This document shows, in pieces, positions 9,273 to 16,346 of a DNA stretch of 16,346 nt (its first letter is position 1; every line of letters begins with the position of its first letter). The DNA comes from Auxenochlorella pyrenoidosa (taxonomy: Eukaryota; Chlorophyta; Trebouxiophyceae; Chlorellales; Chlorellaceae), in NCBI GenBank assembly GCA_001430745.1, contig KQ481993.1, positions 586,278 to 602,623 of the forward strand, given 5' to 3'. The translations under genes were made by a program, and so were the position numbers. Under the pieces are notes generated by a model. The model was not told the origin of the DNA, did no database searches, and was given only the letters and a program-made list of their open reading frames with translations.

Positions 9273-10134
9273 ATGACCACAACCGCAGTCGTCACCAGTC
9301 CTCGCACTGGCGTCAAGCTGGCCGCGGTGCCAACCAACAGGAACACTGAGTGGCTCAACCAGAAGGCGGCCTGGGCCTTCTACATCATCCTCATACTTCT
9401 CTCCTGGCTGGTGATAGCCTCCTGGACCGACCCGGGCCTGGCCTGGACCTATGTGCACCTGGGCCACGGTGCCATCACCTACTACCTGCTGCACTGGAAC
9501 AAGGGCTCGCCCATCCAGGACGACCAGGGCATCTACGACAGGTGCGGGATTGCAGGCTGTGCAGTGGGGTGTGCACGGCGCCGGCGCTGGCGCCGCACGT
9601 CCCCGCAGATTCTGTGGCATTTTTGGGGTGCCAACTGGTGCCAACGCAATGGTGCCCAGCGCGGCACTGGTGCTGCCTGCAGCTGTTGCGATGCCTGCAG
9701 TACACATTGTTGCTCCGCAGTGGGCACGTCGGGCAGCAAGCGCGGCTGAGGCATCCGCAGGGCTGCCGAGCTGCAACAACACGCCCGTCGCTGCATTAGA
9801 TGTGCGGCTCTTCAACGGCGTTGCAGCAGCGCAGCGAGCAGTGCAGCGATGCACCCACTCGACCTCAGTGCTCTCAGTGCACCCCCCCGCCCTCGGCCTG
9901 GCCTCCCCGCCCTGCAGCATGACCTTCTGGGAGCAGATTGACGATGGGGTGCAGGGCACGGCGACGCGCAAGTTCTTCACCGTCGTGCCCGTCGCCCTCT
10001 TCCTGCTGGCCTCGCACGCCACCGACTTCCGGCGCCAGCCCCTGGGCCTCAACCTGCTCGTGGTGGTGGTGCTCACGATAGCCAAGATGAGCCGCATGCA
10101 CCGCGTGCGCATCTTCGGCATCAACAGCGACTGA
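9273..10134 (+). CDS. ORMDL: ORMDL family protein (ORM1-like), ER sphingolipid regulator
   Basis: Two exons, 9273-9541 and 9918-10134 (stop TGA), joined in phase 2 (AG|C, Ser90); 161 residues, close to the family's usual 150-160. The N-terminal NRNTEWLNQKAAW, the middle DDQGIYD...FWEQIDDGVQ, RKFFTVVPVALFLLASHATD and the terminal HRVRIFGINSD match plant-type ORM proteins almost motif for motif. Hydrophobic segments lie at about 31-51, 56-75, 110-127 and 133-149, fitting a small ER membrane protein. The family binds serine palmitoyltransferase and restrains the first step of sphingolipid synthesis. The ATG at 9273 (GCCATGACC) is chosen because it gives the right length and a stretch of about 20 residues before the conserved core. 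Confidence 0.95.
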
Positions 10135-10836
10135 GCCGGCAGCCGCGGCAGCAGCAGCCGTGCGTCGCCCGGCTCACTGCCGCCGACGCGCGACATGCTC
10201 GCCTGCTGCTGCTGCCAGCGGCTGCCGCTGCAGTCCCTGGCCGGTTGTTTCAGAGGCGGTCAGCTGGCCGCCATCCACATCAGCCAGTGTATTCTCAGTG
10301 TACTTGCTGGGAGGCTGTCCACACACGCAGGCCCCCGCCTTTGCTTGCCAGCTTGCCCTCCTCGCGCTCTGTGCGGCACGCATCGCCGCGCTCCCAGCTT
10401 GCTGCCCAGTTGCCTCCCAGCCCCTGCTTTGTGCCGCCCCGACCGACGCCCGCTGAATCCTTTTTCCAATAGCCTATGTTCGATTCTATTGACCAGCGCC
10501 AGAGGCACCCTCCCTTGTGCCCGCTACAACGTCTCAAAAACCCAACCATAACGCCATGACACCGAGCACACTCCTGCTGCCTGCTCCTGCTTGCCTTTCC
10601 CCCCCTGCATACAATCGTTTTGCCCTCAGGCGCACCATTGATGCGCACCCACTCCTCTTTCAGTGGCCAGATTTGCCCATCGCACTGCGATCGCCTTTGC
10701 ATGCCCCATGCCATGCACCTGCCCATACCCAGGTTGCAAGAAACGAGAACCCCTGGGCCGAGTCAGGAGGGCAGGAGCTGCACAGCTGCATGTGGGGGAG
10801 CCGGGAAGAGTGTTGGGCTGAGGGAACAGGAGGAGC

Positions 10837-11091
10837 ATGGCAGCTCGGAGCCAGCTAGCGCCGCTCCCAAGCCTTCCATTGGTCCTGTGTGCCCACTTTG
10901 CTGTATGGTCTATGCTGGTCCTTGTTGGGTTGAGAGCTGAGGCAGCAGGCATAAGAGCCCTTTGGCTGCCTTTTCTGGGCTTGGCCTCATGCTGCGCTGC
11001 AGCTGCCACCACTGACGAGCTGCCACCCTGCCTTTGCGTTGCCTGCAGAGCTGTCTTGTGCACTCAGGCAGCTGGGAGCCACACAGACTGA
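10837..11091 (+). CDS. Doubtful 84-residue open frame with hydrophobic N-terminus
   Basis: The frame starts GCATGGCA and begins MAARSQLAPLPSLPLVLCA, followed by a second hydrophobic stretch and several Cys, so it could pass for a small secreted or membrane protein. Its stop lies 22 nt before a TGTAA signal. Against it, codons often end in A or T, unlike the strong GC-ending bias of the six real genes, and no similarity is recognised. It may simply be part of the ORMDL 3' UTR. Confidence 0.15.
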   Translation: MAARSQLAPLPSLPLVLCAHFAVWSMLVLVGLRAEAAGIRALWLPFLGLASCCAAAATTDELPPCLCVACRAVLCTQAAGSHTD

Positions 11092-11112
11092 ACTACGAAT
11101 TGAGCCTGATCG

Positions 11113-11117
11113 TGTAA
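11113..11117 (+). terminator. Candidate polyadenylation signal TGTAA
   Basis: TGTAAAT on the plus strand. It is the first such signal noticed downstream of ORMDL and about 360 bp before the gene 5 start, so it could end a long ORMDL transcript. Confidence 0.4.
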
Positions 11118-11476
11118 ATTTGCAATGATGCTCATGCGAGTTTGTCAGGAGGGAGGCAGACGTGGGGCCCGAGGCACGGGAGGCAGGGCTGTGACCGCCC
11201 ACCTCCCCGGCAGGCACGCTTACCCATGCTATGCCTGATGATGCAACAGCCTCTTCGTTGGTCCAGCACAGGTTCTTGAGTACAAATTCCTTAATGTGGA
11301 CGGTCCTACAGTGATACACATGGGTCATGCAAGGGTCCCTTGGACGGGGCAAGCTGTTGCAGCCACGTTGGTAGCTGCATGAATTCTCATGTGAGGCTCG
11401 GATGCTGACGGGCCTTCCATTTCGCCAGTCTCCTTCTTCGGAGCGTCCTGATCGGCAGCTAGGAGACTAGGGATCC

Positions 11477-14400
11477 ATGGCAGCTCTACGTGCAGCTCCC
11501 CTGCTCCTGTTGTTTGTGCTCGCCACGGCAGGTGAGCCAGCAAGGAGAAGCAGCCCCATCGCCGCTCGATCAGCCTTTGAGGCCTGCTGGGGACGGCTCA
11601 TGGCCCCTGACCTTCTGATTTAGCATAGGCACCTGAGAGGTTGAGCAGCTTGCGTCGCTTGCAGAAGCGCAACTGAAGCGTGAAGAGCTCGTGCTCTTGT
11701 GGCTGCTGGGAATGGCCACACAACCCAAACATGCCTGTGGCAGCCGCCCCGCCCCGCCCCGCCCCGCCCCGCCCGCTGCCGCTGTAGCCGACAACCTTGC
11801 CCTGGGGGTCAGCCCTGGTCAATATTCTTACCTCGCTTTTTGCCTGCAGGTGTGACGGCTGCCCAGGATGGGCGCCAGCTGCAGCAGGCAGTACTCGCAG
11901 ATGGCTCCTCCCCGGCGCCGCCGCCCATGGTCGAAAAGGCATCCCCTCCCCCCCCGCCCCCCGGAGCCCCTGTCACCGCTCCCGTGCTGGGCCCACCGGT
12001 TGGCCCTCCCCGCAAGGCCGCGGCCCCGCCATCTCCCGAGCCCGTGACACCCTCCACCTTGTCTCCCTCTGTCACTGCGGCGCCGCCCTCCCCGGAGGCG
12101 GCTGCCCCATCTCCCAGCATCACCGCCCTGCCGCCAAGCCCAGAGTTTGTGGCAGTCGTGCCTGCCGCGCCGCTGGCACCCCCGCCCACCGACGAGCGCA
12201 TCCCAGGCAGGCTGGGACAGCAGGGCATTGCCAGACTCGTTGCGCTGCGCCGCTCGTGTGCCCGCGCAAAGCGGCATGGGAATCAATCGGCTCATGTGCT
12301 GCCCTGCTCTGTGCACTGAGGCTCCACGGGCTTTGATGTGTGACCACTTGGCCCTCAGCCCCATCATCGCAATCCTTCCCAACCCGCAGTCCTGCCGCCT
12401 GCTGGCGAGCGAAGCCCGCCGGCCATTGTTGCGGTGGCGCCCGTGGCGGCACCCCCTGGCGTCGAGCCGGTGCCAGCGCCGGTCCGTCCCGTGCCCAGCC
12501 TGGCTCCCACAGCCGAGGTGCCAGTGCCAGGAGTGGAGCCCATCCCGGCATATGTGCCCCCCCGGTCGCCAAACCCCACCGTCGCCAGCGCTCAGGACAT
12601 CCAGGCTGCTGTCGCCGCCGGGAACGTCGACCAGGCTGCACAGCTCATCGCCCAGTCGGTCTCCTCGGGGCATGCCGACGTCGTGGCGGCAGCCACCGCC
12701 CTGGCCGTGAACGCCGGCACCCTGCCAGCCTTCACCCAGGCCTGCTCCCTGGCAGTCACCAAGTACGGCGCCAGCGCGGCTGCGGTGGCTGCTGCACTGT
12801 CAAATGTGGGTGGGAGGGCGTGTAGGGAAGGCAGCCGCTTCAACAGGCCAGGGCTGGTCGCTTGGGCAGCATAGGCAGCCCAGGCCTGACACTGGGCTAT
12901 CCTGCCCCAGTCACAGAACCTGATTCAGTGACCAATTTCCCTGCTGCATGCTGATTGATAGCGCACACACCCTGCCTGCCTGGCGCCCGCTGAATCGCCC
13001 GGCACCCTGCCGTGCAGGGCTCCGGCGGCACCGTGGACCCCGCCTCCCTCTCCTCTGGCAACGCCGCAGCAGCTGCCGGCGCCGTGGAGCAGGGCGTCAA
13101 AGGTGCCTGATGGCCCAGCGGCAGGCCCACCCGACCCTGCTTGCATGCGCCTGGCCGCAGCGGCTGCCTGCTTGGGTCGCCTGCCCGCCTGCCTGCCTGG
13201 ATCATGCCGTTCCAGCCCTCTGGACAACTTGGCAGCCTGTGCACACATCAATGCGCCTTTTGGTTCTCCCTGCCTGCAGACTCTGTCACGGTCATAGTGC
13301 AGACCTCCTCCCAGTCCATCAATGCCGCCAGCACCGCCACCGCCGAGGCTGTTGCAGCCGCTGCCGCCAGCGTGTGCAACGGCGGGCCTGTGCAGGCCGC
13401 AGCCAACTCGGCGGCTCAGGCCACGGCCTCTGCCACAGGCGGGTTGCTGCAAGGGTGGCGCAGCTGCCTTGCTGGAACGCTGCGGGAAGAGGTCCAGTGG
13501 TTGGACAGTCTGTCGCCTGCCGTGCTGCTCCCCTGAAAGGTTTGTTCCCACATGCGTGCTGCAGCCACTGCCATCGCCAACGCGTCAGTCACTGTGGTCA
13601 CCACCGGCACAGCCAGCGGCTGCGGGAGCGCCACGGCATCCTCTACCGCTGTCGCCTCTGCTGTAGCCACGGTGAGCGGTAGGGGTCCTTTGTGGGTGGC
13701 GAAGCGGTACTGGCCTGACCTCCTCTTCTGCAAGCCGGTTCTGAGGGCGTGTCAGAGTTGCATGTTTGTTGCCCTTTATCGAAGAGTCGCAGCCCACCTA
13801 CCGCTGCCAATCGTGCCCTGCAGGCCGCTTCGTCTGCCATCGCAAGCGTGAACTGCGCCTGCCAGGCTGCTGTGGCAGCTGCCAGTGCCGACGCCATCTC
13901 CTCCAACATTGCCACTGCCTCTGTCACTGGTGGGCCGGGCCTGCGGTTGGCAGCGCTCCGTACCAGCTGCATTCACAACATGGTTGCAAGTGTGGAGGCA
14001 GGTGTTTGCATGCCCTGCTCATTCAGCTGCACTTTGCCGCGAGGTCCCCCCGATGCCTCATTCTGCCCCACTTGATCGTGTTTTCAGTCACGGCTTCAGC
14101 CTGTGCCAGTGGCGGCGGCACCGCGAGTGCTGCGGCTTCTGGCGTTGCCACCAACACTGCTGTGGTGGGTGATAGCCTGCTTCCCTCTGCCCCCCCCGCT
14201 CCTTGGTGCACACCAACTGCTGCTGACCTGTCTCCTGACGCCGCAGTGGACAGAGCCACCCACAAATCCTTGCTGCAGTCCGATACTCTGGCAAAGGGCG
14301 CACCGCCAGTGTTCACAGCCGAGTGACAGTGCCAAGGCCTGACCTCAGCAAGCCGTCCCACCCTGCAGGCCCAGGCCGCCACCGCAACCTACGCCCAAGC

Positions 14401-14856
14401 CTTCAGCAACCTGCAGGCCTGTGTGGCAGCAGGAGCCCCCAAGGCAGGCGCCCCGGCTCCCGCTGCTGCCGCCCCTCGCCCCGCGGGCGCCCCAGGCCCC
14501 GCCCCCGCCCCCTCTGGCCCGGCGACCAGCTTCCCGGGGGCCTCGCCGTGCTTTGGCTTTGTGCGCCAGCAGTGCTGCACGTCCAGCCGCCCGCAGCAGT
14601 GCGTCTGCGGGGCTGGCTTCTGCGCCTGGTGAGCATGTGGTGTGGGGACCTCAGGGCACAGAGGCTACTGGCTACAAAGGGTGTGCGTACATGCCCTCCC
14701 GACCTTGGTGCTGCCTGCGCCTAGAGAGGCCCATGGCGCCATCCTGCTGAAACCCCAAATCCTCCCTGCAGGGTGAAGGCCAGTGACAACCCGCTGGCGT
14801 ACGGCGTGCGCGGCGCAGGGGGCGCCCCCCTGCAGGGCTCTGTCTGCCTCTGCTGA
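11477..14856 (+). CDS. Secreted Pro-rich protein with Cys-anchored Ala-rich repeats and Cys-rich C-terminus
   Basis: Exons 11477-11531, 11850-12206, 12390-12805, 13018-13102, 13280-13438, 13565-13671, 13824-13929, 14088-14164, 14369-14628 and 14772-14856 join in matching phases to 1707 nt, 568 residues. Exon 1 is a signal peptide (MAALRAAPLLLLFVLATA). Residues about 30-190 are Pro/Ala/Ser/Val-rich (PPSPE and VEPVPAP types), likely extended and perhaps hydroxylated. Residues about 195-275 look helical and Ala-rich (QDIQAAVAAGNVDQAAQLIA). Residues about 305-480 repeat units of roughly 27-40 residues, each opening with Cys and running on alternating Ala (AxAxA). A Pro/Ala linker near 485-515 leads to eight Cys (CFGFVRQQCC, CVCGAGFC, VCLC). 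I do not recognise the protein. A wall or matrix structural role is inferred. The ends of exons 2 and 5 rest on GC donors. Confidence 0.68.
11744..11774 (+). repeat. (CCCCG)n pentanucleotide repeat in intron 1 of gene 5
   Basis: About five perfect CCCCG units stand in tandem in the first, 318-nt intron. The units resemble Sp1-type GC boxes and give G-runs on the minus strand. Being in a first intron close to the start, they could be regulatory or just a microsatellite. Confidence 0.8.
12207..12389 (+). other. Intron with probable GC donor (gene 5, intron 2)
   Basis: Donor CCCAG|GCAGGC and acceptor AACCCGCAG, phase 1. A GT donor at about 12259 (GTGCCC) is also phase 1 and would add about 17 non-Pro residues (GRLGQQGIARL...), so this call is not certain. 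The GC choice keeps the Pro-rich composition unbroken. Confidence 0.5.
13439..13564 (+). other. GC-AG intron (gene 5, intron 5)
   Basis: Donor ACAG|GCGGGT and acceptor GTGCTGCAG, phase 1 both sides, restoring an Ala codon inside the Ala repeat. The only in-phase GT noticed would leave an intron of about 52 nt, shorter than any other here. Confidence 0.6.
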
Positions 14857-15753
14857 GGCCCGCGCTCCCGCAGAGACGACTGATCCATGCGTGATGGCAT
14901 CCTCATGCGTGCTGGTTGCACAGCTGATGAATCAGGGGCTTCCTGCTCTCATGACATCACTGCACATTTGTAAAGCAGGTCAAGATAAGAGCACAGGCGC
15001 ATTAGGCAGGCATCCCCTGGGGCACTCTCTGCCCCGAGCTAGCAACGCAAATTGGCAGTCCAGGTAGGTCACAGGCACTCCCCTGCCATGCAGATCCGCA
15101 CGTGACTGTCTGCATGAAGCCAAACCAAATCAAGGATGCCGCCCATGCTACCTGGCGGCGGCCCCTACTCATTCAACTGCATCCACCTCTTGCATGCACA
15201 AGACCCTGTTCGCACTGTTGTGCTGGTCTGCGGCTCACCGCTGCAAATTTGCACGGCGCTGGACGCGGGACAATTGGAGCGCAGACTAGTGAACAGGGAC
15301 AGTGTGTGCAGCAGCCAGGGTGGGCAGTATGTAGGAGCTGCCGGCGAATGCGCGCCAGGCAGGCACAGCATACGTTGATTGTCAGAATACGAGTGGAGGT
15401 GGGGGCGGCGCGCTGCGGGGCGCCGTTGGCAGCAGCAAGAGCGGGGGCTAGAGCAACAAAAGAACAGAAGCAGAGGGAAAAGGCTTAGCACAATGAAATG
15501 CTAGGCACGCAGTGGGCCCAGCGGGGCGCACAGGTTGCGCCGGGCTGACTGGGTGGCATTTGGCGAATGGCCTACGGCACAGACGGAGCTAGCAGAAACA
15601 GGGAGGAAGGCAGCGGGAGCACGAGGGGGGCGGGAGGCGCGGCGCCGTGCTGCGCGTGGTCGCACCCTCGCAGTGGGGCTGGGAGCCTTGTCTTCTCGAG
15701 CGGGGCGCGGCCCGCCAGCAGCGCGGGCGCCGCAGCCCGTGTAATCCACCCAT
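14857..15753. other. Convergent 3' regions of gene 5 and CHLP
   Basis: Gene 5 ends with a good poly(A) signal at 14969. No minus-strand TGTAA was found downstream of CHLP, so its 3' end is undefined. A plus-strand TGTAA at 15740 has no obvious gene to serve. The remaining sequence shows no supported exon. Confidence 0.6.
14969..14973 (+). terminator. Polyadenylation signal TGTAA for gene 5
   Basis: TGTAAAG on the plus strand, about 113 nt past the gene 5 stop. The position and motif fit chlorophyte 3' ends and support the chosen terminal exon. Confidence 0.65.
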
Positions 15754-16346
15754 CTACGCAGCGGGCTGCAGCTTCTCCTCGTTGCTCTTGCTGCCGAAGG
15801 AGACGTTGACCGACTTGGAGTCGCGGGCGCGCAGGGCGTTGGAGCGCAGCAGCGAGCCCACGGTGTCCACCAGCAGCTTGACGTCGTCCAGGGGGTTGCC
15901 CGGCACGACTGCAGGAAGAGAGGGGTGGAACCCAAGAGCGGGGGCGGGGCAGGCAATTAGACAAGCGCGTGGGGCACCGCGCGCAGGCAGTCTGTCACCA
16001 GACCAGGCCCAGGCGGCGCAGCGGAAGACGCACCCCCGCCTAGAGCCAGCCAGGACGAGGGAGGCCCAAGCAGGCCACGTTGGAGGCAACGGCATGCCCA
16101 GCGCAGCCGAGGGCCAGAGGGGCGAGAAGTAAGGAGCGGCATGCTCGCGCTGCGCTGAGCATGCCACTGCTTCCAGCGCATCGCGGCAGCCTGCCCGGCG
16201 CTCACCAGTCTTGTACAGGTACGAGTCGAAGGTCATCTTCTGCACGTAGCTGGACTCGCACATCTCCACAAAGGCCTCGCGCGCCGGGTTGGACCGGTAG
16301 AACACCTTCTGCAGGATGTCCAGCACCTTGTAGGTGGCCTGGAGGC
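15754..16346 (-). CDS. CHLP: Geranylgeranyl diphosphate/chlorophyll reductase, C-terminal part
   Basis: Complement of exons 15754-15908 (stop TAG 15754-15756) and 16206->16346, joined in phase 1; the 5' part lies beyond the window. The 97 full codons before the stop match the C-terminus of plant and algal CHLP nearly word for word: YKVLDILQKVFYRSNPAREAFVEMC, YVQKMTFDSYLYKT, VVPGNPLDDVKLLVDTVGSLLRSNALR (shown in pieces). The enzyme uses NADPH and FAD in the plastid to reduce geranylgeranyl groups to phytyl groups, supplying chlorophyll, tocopherol and phylloquinone synthesis. The FAD-binding N-terminus and transit peptide are not in view. After NALR the protein carries a tail of about 25 residues (SVNVSFGSKSNEEKLQPAA) that differs from the short plant ending I know. 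Confidence 0.93.
   Translation of the reverse strand, partial: LQATYKVLDILQKVFYRSNPAREAFVEMCESSYVQKMTFDSYLYKTGERRAGCRDALEAVACSAQREHAAPYFSPLWPSAALGMPLPPTWPAWASLVLAGSRRGCVFRCAAWAWSGDRLPARGAPRACLIACPAPALGFHPSLPAVVPGNPLDDVKLLVDTVGSLLRSNALRARDSKSVNVSFGSKSNEEKLQPAA

Larger units (their letters stand above)
10135..11476. other. Long gene-free stretch (ORMDL 3' UTR and upstream region of gene 5)
   Basis: No exon chain or protein similarity was seen over 1.34 kb. The first plus-strand TGTAA noticed after ORMDL is at 11113, which would make a 3' UTR of nearly 1 kb. One open frame at 10837-11091 ends just before it, but its third codon positions are not GC-rich like the real exons. The part 11118-11476 should hold the promoter and 5' UTR of gene 5. 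Confidence 0.5.

Noticed and set aside
9228..10196. Minus-strand open frame of 322 codons across ORMDL
   Set aside because: It lies antisense to both ORMDL exons and the intron. The plus strand has unmistakable ORMDL sequence.
11255..11295. Possible tRNA T-arm (GGTTC-like sequence)
   Set aside because: The loop does not match GGTTCGANTCC and I found no acceptor, D or anticodon arms around it.
10987..11352. Minus-strand open frame of 121 codons
   Set aside because: It has no known motif, no supporting splice partners and no GC-ending codon bias, and it covers the plus-strand TGTAA region.
11809..12228. Minus-strand Gly/Ala-rich open frame
   Set aside because: It is the antisense shadow of the Pro-rich exon 2 of gene 5.
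15740..15744. Plus-strand TGTAA as the poly(A) signal of gene 5
   Set aside because: A much closer TGTAA at 14969 serves gene 5, and no other plus-strand gene precedes 15740.

Overview
The window is GC-rich nuclear DNA from a green alga, most likely a chlorophyte of the Chlorella (trebouxiophyte) type. The evidence is short, dense spliceosomal introns, TGTAA polyadenylation signals, a hydroxyproline-rich wall-type protein with an SPPPP hinge, plant-like ORMDL and PCH2/TRIP13 proteins, and the plastid chlorophyll enzyme geranylgeranyl reductase. Genus and species cannot be fixed from the sequence. No bacterial genes, CRISPR, tRNA, rRNA or transposon was recognised.

There are six genes, each broken into exons. 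I rebuilt all six by matching intron phase across every junction, and each chain stays in frame to its stop. From left to right: (1) <1..1969 (+), the 3' part of an extracellular hydroxyproline-rich protein, with the end of one globular domain, a Pro-rich hinge and a second copy of the domain. (2) 2783..4630 (+), a 205-aa secreted protein of six follistatin-N-like Cys modules. (3) 5281..8748 (-), a complete PCH2/TRIP13 AAA+ ATPase of 482 aa in 11 exons, one of them only 18 nt. (4) 9273..10134 (+), ORMDL, the ER regulator of sphingolipid synthesis, 161 aa in two exons. (5) 11477..14856 (+), an unrecognised 568-aa secreted protein with a Pro-rich part, Cys-anchored Ala-rich repeats and a Cys-rich C-terminus. 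(6) 15754..>16346 (-), the last two exons of geranylgeranyl reductase (CHLP), cut by the window edge.

Genes 2 and 3 converge on an unusually AT-rich stretch. Genes 3 and 4 diverge from a 524-bp shared upstream region. Genes 5 and 6 converge. The longest gene-free stretch is 10135-11476. Three housekeeping genes (TRIP13, ORMDL, CHLP) are interleaved with three secreted proteins of cell-wall or matrix type. The secreted proteins are not related to one another in sequence, and nothing shows that the six genes work as a pathway.

The most unusual points are the number of introns that appear to start with GC instead of GT (about 5 of 33), the exon-per-module construction of gene 2, and the novel-looking Ala/Cys repeat protein of gene 5.
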